A stretch of 64,000 bases of DNA, taken from NCBI GenBank assembly GCA_902779705.1, contig CACZCR010000003.1, positions 62,001 to 126,000 of the forward strand, in the 5' to 3' direction. The notes beneath the pieces are model-generated. The model saw only the letters and a list, made by a program, of their open reading frames with translations, made no database searches and was not told the origin of the DNA. The position numbers and the translations under genes are program-made. Source of the DNA: an uncultured Bacteroidales bacterium. GTDB taxonomy: Bacteria; Bacteroidota; Bacteroidia; Bacteroidales; Paludibacteraceae. Shown here in pieces: positions 42,872 through 52,252 of this stretch (position 1 is the stretch's first letter; every line of letters begins with the position of its first letter).

Positions 42872-44953
42872 TTAGTCGATAAATCCTTTGCGACGCAGCA
42901 AGTGTTGCGGGTCGGCTGGTTTGCCGCGGAACTCTTCGTAGAGTTCTTGTGCATCGCGTGTACCGCCTTGTTCCAGGAGATGACGGAAGCGCTTGGCCAT
43001 ATCCGGGTTAAGGATGTTGCCCGTCTCTTTGAAGGCAGCAAAAGCATCTGCGTCCAGCACTGCTGACCAAGTGTAGCTATAGTAGCCTGCTTCGTAACCA
43101 GTAGTAAAAATATGGTTGTAGAACGTAGGACGATAGCGCACGATGATCTCGTCAATCATGCCCATCTTAGCAAGACTCTGTGCCTCGAATGCGTTCACAT
43201 CAAGACCTTCTGCGGTAGTCAACTCATGGAAATCCATATCGAGGATAGAAGCCGAGAGGAGCTCTGTGGTCACAAATCCTTGGTTGAACTTGCCTGCGTT
43301 GTTGATTTTCTGAATCAGGCTATCCGGAATCACTTCGCCTGTCTGATAGTGGAAAGCGTAGGTACGAATGATCTCGGGTTCATAGCAGTAGTTCTCCATG
43401 AACTGTGAAGGCAGTTCGACAAAGTCGCGCGGTGTGTTGGTTCCGCTGAGCGATTTATAGTGTGCTTTGGAGAGCAACCCGTGCAGAGCATGACCAAACT
43501 CATGGAAGAGGGTCTCTACATCGTCCATAGAGAGGAGGGACGGATTGTCCTTGGTAGGCTTGTTGAAGTTGCCTACGTTGATGATCACCGGACGATGGTC
43601 GACGCCATTGGCATCGATATATTGTGAGGAGATATTGTTCATCCAAGCCCCCGGACGTTTGCCGGCACGCGGGAAGTAGTCGGTATAGAGGAATCCTACC
43701 AGAGAACCATTGGCTTCAGTCACCTTAAACACCTCAACCTCAGGATTATATACCGGCATATCATCCACTTTTTCGAAATTGATGCCATACAAGTTATGCG
43801 CCAGATCAAAAGCACCTTTGCGTACGTTGTTGAGTTCAAAATAGGGTTTGAGTTCCTCCTCGTTGAGGTTGTATTTCTCAGCACGCAGTTTTTCTGCATA
43901 GTACCACCAATCCCAAGGCTGCAGTTTTTCGCCCGGCAGATCTTTGTCCATCATTTTCTGCAGTTCGGCAGCTTCGCGTTTAGCAGCTTCGAGCGAGGGT
44001 ATCCATACAGACTGCAGGAACTTGTCGACTGTTTGGTGATCTTTGGCCATACAATCCGCCAAGATATAGTCCGCAGGATTGTCATAGCCGAACATCTTGG
44101 CCCGCTCGATACGCAATTCCATTTCGCGAACGATAACAGACTTGTTATCATTGGCGTTGTCATGGTTGCCACGAGTGGTATAGGCCATCAGCAGCTCTTT
44201 GCGCAGGTTACGGTTCTCGCAATATTGGAGTACCGGAGTGAAAGAAGTGCGTTTAGGAGTGAACAGCCACTCGCCTTTATGTCCGGCAGCCTCAGCCTCT
44301 TCAGCCGCAGCAGCTTTAGCGCTTTCAGGCAGTCCTTTGAGTTCGGCTTCGTCTTTGACAAAATACTGGTACGCATTGGTCTCAGCTACGACATTGTTGC
44401 CAAACTTGAGGCTGAGCAGGCTGAGCTCTTTGTTGATCTCAGTGAGTCGCGCTTTTTTGTCTGCGGGCAGGTTGGCACCGTTGTTGACAAATGACTTGTA
44501 TGTCTCGGTGAGCAGTCTCATCTGCTCGGCATCCAGGCCCAGTGTATCGCGTTGCTCATAAACTGTTTTGATGCGTTGGAAGAGTCCGTCGTTGAGGATG
44601 GTGTATGCCTCCAGGTCGCTAAGCATCGGATACACTTTCTCAGCGATTTCGTTCATCTGATCATTACCATCTGCCTCGAGCACATTGAAGAAGATGCCAG
44701 AAATACTATCCATCGTCATTCCTGCGCGGTCCAAGGCTACGAGCGTATTTTCGAAGGTCGGGGCCTCTGAGTTGTTGACAATAGAGTCTATTTCTGCTTT
44801 CTGTTCTTTGGCGGCAGCCTCGAATGCGGGCAGATATTCCTCTAGTTTGATTTGGTCAAATGCGGGGATAGAATACGTTGTAGGGCGTTCATCCTTTCCG
44901 CTACAAGCAATCATTGTCATTGCAATAAGTCCTAAAATAATTGTTTTTTTCAT
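42872..44953 (-). CDS. M3 family peptidyl-dipeptidase (Dcp-like), lipoprotein
   Basis: A 693-residue thimet-type zinc peptidase with the HEXXH site in LFHEFGHALHGLLSKAHYKS and the downstream Glu helix region typical of Dcp. The N-terminus is a lipoprotein signal (MKKTIILGLIAMTMIAC, Cys17), so unlike E. coli Dcp it is exported and membrane-anchored. It likely trims dipeptides from oligopeptides in the periplasm. The typical M3 elements GRDHWDF-like positions read GKRPGAWMNNI and VIINVGNFNKP. It starts 5 bp after the AsmA-like gene. Confidence 0.93.
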   Translation of the reverse strand: MKKTIILGLIAMTMIACSGKDERPTTYSIPAFDQIKLEEYLPAFEAAAKEQKAEIDSIVNNSEAPTFENTLVALDRAGMTMDSISGIFFNVLEADGNDQMNEIAEKVYPMLSDLEAYTILNDGLFQRIKTVYEQRDTLGLDAEQMRLLTETYKSFVNNGANLPADKKARLTEINKELSLLSLKFGNNVVAETNAYQYFVKDEAELKGLPESAKAAAAEEAEAAGHKGEWLFTPKRTSFTPVLQYCENRNLRKELLMAYTTRGNHDNANDNKSVIVREMELRIERAKMFGYDNPADYILADCMAKDHQTVDKFLQSVWIPSLEAAKREAAELQKMMDKDLPGEKLQPWDWWYYAEKLRAEKYNLNEEELKPYFELNNVRKGAFDLAHNLYGINFEKVDDMPVYNPEVEVFKVTEANGSLVGFLYTDYFPRAGKRPGAWMNNISSQYIDANGVDHRPVIINVGNFNKPTKDNPSLLSMDDVETLFHEFGHALHGLLSKAHYKSLSGTNTPRDFVELPSQFMENYCYEPEIIRTYAFHYQTGEVIPDSLIQKINNAGKFNQGFVTTELLSASILDMDFHELTTAEGLDVNAFEAQSLAKMGMIDEIIVRYRPTFYNHIFTTGYEAGYYSYTWSAVLDADAFAAFKETGNILNPDMAKRFRHLLEQGGTRDAQELYEEFRGKPADPQHLLRRKGFID

Positions 44954-44958
44954 TTTAA

Positions 44959-47900
44959 TTATTGTTTTACGTTTTTTTGCATCGATTGTCGAATGCGGCG
45001 TCTTAGGTCAGCCGATTCGGTATCCACCTTGCGGTGCCATGTCGGGCGGAAATCTTTGGCAAACTTACACTTGGCAAGCTTGATATTCAAATTGTCCAAA
45101 CTGCCGGACACATTGACGCCGAGATAGATCGGTTTGAGCACATTGATGTCGTAGTCAAAGGTCATGTTTGTGTTGTGTCGTCCTCCCATAGCCACCATAT
45201 AATTGTCCATTTGGACGCAGAATGGGTAGACGTCTATCTCGTTCTTGTATACCGTTACTTCGGCGGATATACTATCCACTTTGTTTTCCGTTTTCTTGTT
45301 GAACATCAGCAGTTTAGATATCTTGCTGAATGTCTCTCCGTCCATAACTACAAGGTCCTTGCCGCTAAGGGATGCGGCGCCACGCAAGGTAGACATCTTG
45401 GGTTCATATTTCTGGTTGAGATATGTCTCCGCAGCCAGATGGAACTCGGCGTTGCCTTTGAAACTGCTGAGCATAGGAACCATGTCTGTCAAGGTCGGGA
45501 TCATTTCGATGAGCGTGTCTATATCGACATCGAGCATATGGTAATCCAGGCCCAGGTAAAGGTGATTGCGGCGCGGTGTACGATACATGGCCGTCAGTTG
45601 GAGTTTGGCTGCATTGCATACAAATCCCATTTCCTCGAGCGCCAGAATGCCATTTTTGACATACATTTTACCTTTGAGATCGTGCACTTGTTCAGTGAAG
45701 ACATCTGCCATTTTGATTTTGGTGTTCAGCGTCAGATCCACGTCCGTGGGCACGAGGAATGGTCCTTCCTGTTTAGCGGTTGCCGTTTCTTCCTTGGATT
45801 TGTCGACATGTTCTTCTTCCGAGCCTTCTTCGGCGGAGAACATGGTCATCAACTCGTTGACATCTGTATAGTCGCTTACGAAGTTGAGGTCTCCCTGCAG
45901 AATACCTTTACCCTCTAACCATTCGCCTATGTTGTTCACTTTGCCGGATAGAGAGAAGTCCGAGCTGCCGAGGTGAACTTGCGAACGATTGATGACAAAC
46001 ATCCGGTTGGAGTATGAGAAGTCAATTGCCGGAATGACTATCGGGTAGTTGAACATGGCCAGTTCGGCATGTCCTTGTTGGAGGTTGACATTCAGTTTAG
46101 GATTCCACTGGAGGAGGAATTTCTTAGCCTTGTCGTTGTAATGTGCTTGTGCATCCATAGCAAAGGCAGCTGTTTGGGCTTTGACCACCTCTCCTTTGGC
46201 TACTTGCATAGCCGTTGTGCTTAAGGAAGCCTTGATCTTCGGGCGATGTTTTTGACTCTTCTCGCTACTCAATCCCATGGTTATATTGGACTGTTTGAGG
46301 TCAGCGGCGATGTCCGTATAGTTGCCGTTGAGGGTAGCAAAGAGGAGGGTTGCATCAATTGTCGGCAGTGTAGTGGTGTCTTTGGTGTCATACTGCATAG
46401 TAGCAGACAGTTTCGGAGCACTCATTTTGGCTGCGACACTATCACCCATGGAGGCAGTAAGTAAGGGGCTGGTAAGGGTTGTGTTCATATGCAGCAAACT
46501 GCTCCGTTTGCTATCCGAATGCATATGTGCCGTAAGGTGGGTCTTTTGTAGAGCGGCCTTGATACCGGTATAGTCTCCGTCGATTGCATTCGCATCGAGT
46601 GTCGCATCCACGATAGGCATGGCTTCTTTGGACTTGATGTTATAGGCTGCTTTGACGCCCAGTTTGGGTTGTTTTGCCCGTAGAGACATACTATCGTTCT
46701 TGGCGGTTAGGTCTTGTTCGCAAGCAAGTCTCAAGTTAGCTTTAAGGACAGGATCAGAGCTTAAGATATTATTGGTCTCCAGTAGGATATTCGTGCTACC
46801 AGTCTGCGCTTTAAGATCACCCATCCGGGCTTTAACGCTTTGCATTCTCAGCTGAGCGCCCAACCAGCGGTAGATAGCATCTGTGGGTTTACCATTAGGG
46901 ATACGGAAAGACAATTCGTTCTTAGGCAGTTCGGCATGTATGTCGTCCATATCTACGGAGAGACGATTGATATCAAATCGGCCATCTATGTAGTGCCCGC
47001 GGGCGATGTTCATGCTGGTTAATTCGGACAATCGGGTCAATATCTTGACCTCGCCCTCTGTTTTACCTTTTACCTTAAGGTTCTTAGGCATAAAGTACGC
47101 AAAGTCGGGAATGTTCGCTTTAGCACGTACGATACCATCTATCAGCGGGTTGCCGAGTAGTTCTTTGACTTCAGCTTCCGCTTCGAGGTGGGACTGTTTG
47201 GTATCTGCACTTAGAGTGGCTGTAGCATAAGATGCCAGCGAGTCGTTGAGGTCCAGATGGGCATTGAGTTGTGCTTGAACCTTTTGAGCTTTGTAGGGCA
47301 GCGGTTTGTATTGTCCTTCGCCATCTTGCAGGTCTATTTGTGCATCTACAATCGGCATGACCGAGTCCGCATAAGCTCCATAAGCATGTGCATCCAGACT
47401 GAGCAGACCTTCCACCTCCACTTGCTTGAGTAGTGAGCGGTAGGTGTCAGGCACGAGGGGTAGTATTTTGGCAATCTCCCACTCTTTAGCTGTGACGCGC
47501 GCATCCATGGTAATAGAGTCACCTATCTGTACCCAACCGTCGATGCCCAGTTTGAGGTCCTCTACGCTGAGCGAAGCATTGTGTAAAGCAAAGTACATGC
47601 TATCCAGATGAACAGAACACGGCAGGTCCATTTCGATCTTGGCATCACGGACATAGTGCTGATCTTTGAGTTTTGCATTAACGGCTAAAGTCCTGAGTTT
47701 GAGGCGTATATCGTCCCAACTTTCTATCTGTGCATCGAAGCCGAATCCATCAATAGAAGCCTCTATACTATCTTTGCGATCTACGAATGTGAGTCGGTTG
47801 CTAGCCATCATAGCATTGTCGACATGTATCTCGTCGAATGGCAGTTTGAATGCTGTTGTATCCTCGTCTTGCAGGGTGTCGGGCGGCAGGGCAAACACAT

Positions 47901-48303
47901 CCCAGTTGCCTTTTCCTACAGAATCGATATAGATGTTAGCATGCACATCACGCAGGGTGAGAGCACGAATGTCCAGTTTGTTGTCATTAAGAAACGCCAT
48001 GATGTCGATAGTAGCCACTACCTCACCGGCAGAGAGCAGGGTGTCGTTCTGAGCACCAGGCACGGGGTTGACGATCTCCAGTCCCTCTATACGCACCCCG
48101 AAAGCGGGGAAAGAAGAGAAGAATGTGAGATCGATGTCTCCCAGTTGGTGCGGAACGGTCACATATTCTTTGGCGACATCACGCACAATGGGAGTCAGTT
48201 TATCCGGCGTGACGACGACCCATACCACCAGTGTAGCGGCTATCAGCACAATAGCCACCAGACTGATTAATGTAATGCCTACAATCGTTAATGCGCGTTT
48301 CAT
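44959..48303 (-). CDS. AsmA-like / TamB-type large periplasmic protein
   Basis: This 1114-residue protein has one N-terminal membrane anchor (about 6-32) followed by DVAKEYVTVPHQLGDIDLTF and SFPAFGVRIEGLEIVNP, the classical AsmA domain start, then long beta-rich repeats and a C-terminal conserved segment (GRHNTNMTFDYDINVLKPIY, LGVNVSGSLDNL). AsmA/TamB proteins form periplasmic grooves for phospholipid transport or assist outer-membrane assembly. Residues about 544-597 and 628-681 are an internal duplication (both have P-x-IDATL...G-x-YT-x-I). Exact role not known. Confidence 0.88.
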   Translation of the reverse strand: MKRALTIVGITLISLVAIVLIAATLVVWVVVTPDKLTPIVRDVAKEYVTVPHQLGDIDLTFFSSFPAFGVRIEGLEIVNPVPGAQNDTLLSAGEVVATIDIMAFLNDNKLDIRALTLRDVHANIYIDSVGKGNWDVFALPPDTLQDEDTTAFKLPFDEIHVDNAMMASNRLTFVDRKDSIEASIDGFGFDAQIESWDDIRLKLRTLAVNAKLKDQHYVRDAKIEMDLPCSVHLDSMYFALHNASLSVEDLKLGIDGWVQIGDSITMDARVTAKEWEIAKILPLVPDTYRSLLKQVEVEGLLSLDAHAYGAYADSVMPIVDAQIDLQDGEGQYKPLPYKAQKVQAQLNAHLDLNDSLASYATATLSADTKQSHLEAEAEVKELLGNPLIDGIVRAKANIPDFAYFMPKNLKVKGKTEGEVKILTRLSELTSMNIARGHYIDGRFDINRLSVDMDDIHAELPKNELSFRIPNGKPTDAIYRWLGAQLRMQSVKARMGDLKAQTGSTNILLETNNILSSDPVLKANLRLACEQDLTAKNDSMSLRAKQPKLGVKAAYNIKSKEAMPIVDATLDANAIDGDYTGIKAALQKTHLTAHMHSDSKRSSLLHMNTTLTSPLLTASMGDSVAAKMSAPKLSATMQYDTKDTTTLPTIDATLLFATLNGNYTDIAADLKQSNITMGLSSEKSQKHRPKIKASLSTTAMQVAKGEVVKAQTAAFAMDAQAHYNDKAKKFLLQWNPKLNVNLQQGHAELAMFNYPIVIPAIDFSYSNRMFVINRSQVHLGSSDFSLSGKVNNIGEWLEGKGILQGDLNFVSDYTDVNELMTMFSAEEGSEEEHVDKSKEETATAKQEGPFLVPTDVDLTLNTKIKMADVFTEQVHDLKGKMYVKNGILALEEMGFVCNAAKLQLTAMYRTPRRNHLYLGLDYHMLDVDIDTLIEMIPTLTDMVPMLSSFKGNAEFHLAAETYLNQKYEPKMSTLRGAASLSGKDLVVMDGETFSKISKLLMFNKKTENKVDSISAEVTVYKNEIDVYPFCVQMDNYMVAMGGRHNTNMTFDYDINVLKPIYLGVNVSGSLDNLNIKLAKCKFAKDFRPTWHRKVDTESADLRRRIRQSMQKNVKQ

Positions 48304-48740
48304 TGTTTCACAGAGACAACTTTTTGGAATTTGAATTTATTGGACGTGCGCTCTTTCTCGTAGTACTCGAGGTCGGTATCAGTCAGTTTGGACACCACAT
48401 ACACTTTCGGTATTTCAGCACCTCCGTTATCCATCAAATGGATTTCGGTTAGTTTACCATTTGTCTCAAACCAATACTTGAACCAACCGTTGCCATAGGG
48501 TAAGAGATCTTCTTCGAATATATCTTCCGCTTCATCCCATTCACGACCATAGAGGTAATTCGTTTCATCGGAAAGCTCTGTTGTGAATCTCACAAAATGT
48601 TGGGTGTTGGTTTCTTGCCACAGTCCTTGCAGATCACCCAGGCGGAATTCGGGGGTGTTCTCTCCGCCACCAATTAACGAACAACTGCTGAATGCAATTC
48701 CAATGAGCGCTACAAGCGCCATATAATAGAACTTTCTCAT
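48300..48740 (-). CDS. Small lipoprotein, lipocalin-like
   Basis: The 146-residue protein has a lipoprotein signal (MRKFYYMALVALIGIAFSSC, Cys20). The mature part starts with a short Gly/Pro linker and LGDLQGLWQETNTQHFVRFT, the G-x-W strand pattern seen in lipocalin-like Bacteroidota lipoproteins, and continues with alternating strands (YGNGWFKYWFETNGKLTEIH, PKVYVVSKLTDTDLEYYEKE). Ligand unknown. It overlaps the ileS stop by 1 bp and the AsmA-like gene by 4 bp. Confidence 0.78.
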   Translation of the reverse strand: MRKFYYMALVALIGIAFSSCSLIGGGENTPEFRLGDLQGLWQETNTQHFVRFTTELSDETNYLYGREWDEAEDIFEEDLLPYGNGWFKYWFETNGKLTEIHLMDNGGAEIPKVYVVSKLTDTDLEYYEKERTSNKFKFQKVVSVKQ

Positions 48741-51700
48741 TATGCTTTTTCTATTTTGATTTGTATGTTTTGTCCATCTATTTCGATTGTCTCTCCTTGG
48801 ATATCAGCGCCCAACGTTAGCGACGTAGCGAGAACTTGGGAAGCGATGTACTCGTTGCAGTGAAGCACAGCATTGTGGATCTCTTCGCGGTCCTCAATAG
48901 TCACATTGATACGGTCTGTTATCTCGAAGCCACTGGATTTGCGGAGATTCTGGATACGATTGATGAGTTCGCGGGCTATACCTTCCTCGATGAGTTCGGG
49001 GGTGAGCTCGATGTCCAAGGCGATGGTCAATACACCGTTGTTCTGAACGAGCCAGCCCGGCATATCTTCGGTCAAGATCTCGACATCCTCGGGAATGAGT
49101 TGATAGTTGACCGTAGAGAGCTGATAGTTGCCTTCGGCTTCCATCTGCGCTATCTGGTCCTGCGTCATGGCTGCTATCTCTGCAGCCACGGCTTTCATCT
49201 GTGCACCGACTTTCTTGCCGAGTACCTTGAAGTTCGGTTTGATTTTCTTGACAAGTTTGATTTCCGACTTGTCGGCAGGTACGATGACCAGTTCCTTGAC
49301 GTTTACCTCTGCGCGGATGAGGTCAGCCACGTGATTCAGGGCTTGCAGTGTGGCATCGTCCTGTACGGGGATTACGGCTTTCTGAAGCGGCTGACGCACG
49401 TTCTTCTCAGCACGTTTGCGGAGCGAGAGGATAGTCGAGGTTGCTTGTTGAGCAAGATACATCTGACGCTCGAGGTTGAGATCTATCAGCGCTTCGTTCA
49501 CTTTAGGCCACTGGCTCAAGTGTACAGTCTCGCCAGTAAGATCACGATAGAGACGATCAGAATAGAACGGAGCGTTAGGTGCCATGAGTTGGGCAACCGT
49601 CTTGAGACAGGTATAGAGTGTCTCATAAGCGGCTTGTTTGTCTGCGTCCATCTCGCCTCCCCAGAAACGTTTGCGGTTGAGGCGCACGTACCAGTTACTC
49701 AGGTCGTCTTGCACGAAATCGCTGATGGCGCGTCCGGCTTTGGTGGGTTCGTAGGCCTCGTAGGCTTCGGTTACTTCTTTAACGAGGGAGTTGAGTTTGG
49801 ATAGGATCCACAGGTCGATCTCTGCGTAAGCCTCCGTTGAGAGTCTGACTCGCTGGTCTCTCGTTAGTGTCTCGTTAGTCTGATTTTGCGTAGTACCCCA
49901 GCCATCCACGTTGGCGTAGAGGGCAAAGAATCCGTAGGTATTGTAGAGCGTGCCGAAGAACTTGCGGCGGATCTCATCCACGCCTTCGGGATCGAACTTG
50001 AGGTTCTCCCATGGGCTGGAGTTAGTAAGCATATACCAACGAACGGCATCAGCTCCGTATTTATCCAGCGCGCCGAACGGGTCTACGGCGTTGCCGAGAC
50101 GTTTGGACATCTTGTTGCCGTTTTTGTCCAGTACGAGACCGTTGGAGATAACGTTTTTGTAAGCAACCGTGCCCTCGATCATCGTGTGGATAGCATGGAG
50201 GGTAAAGAACCATCCGCGTGTTTGGTCCACTCCTTCAGAGATAAAGTCGGCGGTACGGGGCATGTCAGCATTCTCGAAAGGATAGTGGTTCTGTGCGTAA
50301 GGCATAGCGCCCGAATCAAACCACACGTCAATGAGGTCGAGTTCGCGCTTCATGGGTTTACCGGAGGGCGAAACGAGGATGATATTGTCCACGTACGGAC
50401 GATGGAGGTCAATGACTGATGGGTCATAGTTGGCTTTGCTATAGTCTCCGACTATATGTTTGGGCCACGGATTGGCTTTCATAAAGCCTGCTTTGACGGA
50501 TTTGTCGATCTCTTCGAAGAGTTCTTTGATGGATCCGATGCATAGTTCTTCTTGTCCATCTTCCGTGCGCCAAATAGGCAGAGGTGTTCCCCAATAGCGG
50601 CTACGGCTGAGGTTCCAGTCGTTAAGGTTCTCAAGCCACTTACCGAAGCGACCTGTGCCGGTTGATTCAGGCTGCCAGTTGATGGTTTGGTTGAGCGCGA
50701 TCATCTCGTCGCGTGCTTGGGTTGAACGGATAAACCAAGAGTCCAAAGGATAGTACAGGACAGGTTTGTCTGTACGCCAGCAATGCGGATATGTATGAAC
50801 ATGTTTCTCGGATTTAAGCAATCGTCCGTCTGATTTCATTTCGAGACAGAGGTGCAGATCGAGTGTCTCTGCTTTAACCGCAGCTTTTTCGTCATACTTG
50901 CCGTCTATTGTGAACTGTGGATCATAGGCATTCTTGACCCAACGGCCGGCATAGCGACGATATAGTTCATCGTTAACGTTTGCTGCATACCACGCCTCGT
51001 CCAGATCTTCTACGTTCCAGTATTTACCAGTAAAGTCGACCATTGGGCGGGGGCCGTAGTTCTTGGTCTGCATATAGAGTCCAGGAACGCCTGCAGCGTC
51101 ACCCACCTTCTTGTCGTCTGCACCAAAAGTAGGTGCGATGTGTACGATACCCGTACCATCTTCGGTGGTAACGTAGTCACCCGGGATGACGCGATATGCT
51201 CCCTGACCGGGGTTTACCCACGGGAAGAGAGGTTCGTATTCGAGTCCAACAAGGTCTGCACCTTTGTAACGGGCAACGATCTCTGCGTTCTCGAAGTATG
51301 CAGAGAGACGTGCCTCCGCGAGAATGATGTGCTCGCCGCTCTCGAGTTGGATCTCAACGTAGTCGATTTTAGGTCCCACGCAGAGAGCGGTGTTGGATGG
51401 CAGTGTCCAAGGGGTTGTTGTCCAAGCGATGATATAGCGTCCGTCTTTGAGGTGGAACTTAGCGGTGCAGGTAAGATCCTTGACGTCGCGGTAGCAACCG
51501 GGTTGGTTCAGCTCGTGCGAGGAGAGTCCTGTACCGGCAGCAGGTGAATAGGGCTGAATAGTATAGCCTTTGTAGAGATAGCCCTTTTTGTAGAGCTCTT
51601 TGAGGAGGTACCAAAGGGTCTCGATATACTTGTTGTCGTAGGTGATATACGGGTCATCGAGGTCCACCCAGTAACCCATTTGTTTGGTGAGGTTGGTCCA

Positions 51701-52093
51701 CTCCTTGGTATATTTCATCACCTCACGGCGACAAGCTGCATTGTATTCGTCGACGGAGATCTTTTTGCCGATATCTTCTTTGGTGATACCCAGCATTTTC
51801 TCTACGCCCAATTCGACAGGAAGTCCATGGGTGTCCCAGCCGGCTTTACGGCGCACCTGGAACCCTTGCATGGTTTTGAAACGGCAGAAGGTATCCTTGA
51901 TAGTACGTGCCATGACATGGTGAATACCCGGCATACCGTTAGCTGAAGGGGGGCCTTCAAAAAACAGGAATTGGGGATGTCCTTTGCGTGTCTCGACACT
52001 TTGCTCAAAAAGGTGCTCTTGCTTCCATTGTTCGAGCACTTCGCTGCTCACTTTTGGGAGGTTGAGTTGTTTGTATTCGTTAAAATGTTTCAT
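48740..52093 (-). CDS. ileS: Isoleucyl-tRNA synthetase (type 2)
   Basis: A 1117-residue class Ia synthetase: N-terminal MKHFNEYKQLNLPKVSSEVL, Rossmann active site, CP1 editing domain (about 190-400), KMSKR loop (NGNKMSKRLGNAVDP) and an anticodon/C-terminal domain without the zinc fingers of the E. coli enzyme. The HIGH signature is replaced by GIHH at residues 56-59 (SANGMPGIHHV). The C-terminal region contains the repeat-like peptide NYQLSTVNYQL. It leads a unit with two envelope proteins and a peptidase from the promoter at 52148-52179. Confidence 0.97.
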   Translation of the reverse strand: MKHFNEYKQLNLPKVSSEVLEQWKQEHLFEQSVETRKGHPQFLFFEGPPSANGMPGIHHVMARTIKDTFCRFKTMQGFQVRRKAGWDTHGLPVELGVEKMLGITKEDIGKKISVDEYNAACRREVMKYTKEWTNLTKQMGYWVDLDDPYITYDNKYIETLWYLLKELYKKGYLYKGYTIQPYSPAAGTGLSSHELNQPGCYRDVKDLTCTAKFHLKDGRYIIAWTTTPWTLPSNTALCVGPKIDYVEIQLESGEHIILAEARLSAYFENAEIVARYKGADLVGLEYEPLFPWVNPGQGAYRVIPGDYVTTEDGTGIVHIAPTFGADDKKVGDAAGVPGLYMQTKNYGPRPMVDFTGKYWNVEDLDEAWYAANVNDELYRRYAGRWVKNAYDPQFTIDGKYDEKAAVKAETLDLHLCLEMKSDGRLLKSEKHVHTYPHCWRTDKPVLYYPLDSWFIRSTQARDEMIALNQTINWQPESTGTGRFGKWLENLNDWNLSRSRYWGTPLPIWRTEDGQEELCIGSIKELFEEIDKSVKAGFMKANPWPKHIVGDYSKANYDPSVIDLHRPYVDNIILVSPSGKPMKRELDLIDVWFDSGAMPYAQNHYPFENADMPRTADFISEGVDQTRGWFFTLHAIHTMIEGTVAYKNVISNGLVLDKNGNKMSKRLGNAVDPFGALDKYGADAVRWYMLTNSSPWENLKFDPEGVDEIRRKFFGTLYNTYGFFALYANVDGWGTTQNQTNETLTRDQRVRLSTEAYAEIDLWILSKLNSLVKEVTEAYEAYEPTKAGRAISDFVQDDLSNWYVRLNRKRFWGGEMDADKQAAYETLYTCLKTVAQLMAPNAPFYSDRLYRDLTGETVHLSQWPKVNEALIDLNLERQMYLAQQATSTILSLRKRAEKNVRQPLQKAVIPVQDDATLQALNHVADLIRAEVNVKELVIVPADKSEIKLVKKIKPNFKVLGKKVGAQMKAVAAEIAAMTQDQIAQMEAEGNYQLSTVNYQLIPEDVEILTEDMPGWLVQNNGVLTIALDIELTPELIEEGIARELINRIQNLRKSSGFEITDRINVTIEDREEIHNAVLHCNEYIASQVLATSLTLGADIQGETIEIDGQNIQIKIEKA

Positions 52094-52121
52094 TATATAT
52101 TTATGTATTTGTATTCACGTT

Positions 52122-52139
52122 TTTTAGGCTAGCCTAAAA
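52122..52139 (-). promoter_or_regulatory. 18-bp perfect palindrome at the ileS transcription start
   Basis: TTTTAGGCTAGCCTAAAA is self-complementary over all 18 bases and begins 8 bp downstream of the ileS -7 box, so it covers or directly follows the start point. It may be an operator or, as RNA, a 7-bp 5' hairpin with a CUAG loop. Confidence 0.6.
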
Positions 52140-52147
52140 TTAGCGCA

Positions 52148-52179
52148 CAAAGATACATAAATTTTCAGACATGTGCAAA
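52148..52179 (-). promoter_or_regulatory. ileS promoter
   Basis: TTTG (52176-52179), 20 nt, TATCTTTG (52148-52155) on the minus strand; -33 extended as TTTGCACATGTC. The leader to the ileS ATG is about 50 nt and includes the 18-bp palindrome. Confidence 0.85.
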
Positions 52180-52252
52180 TATTTTTTGTTTTTTAGACAA
52201 ATAAAGCACAATCTAAGAATAATTTAGATCATTTATTGTCCGGAACAGTGGA

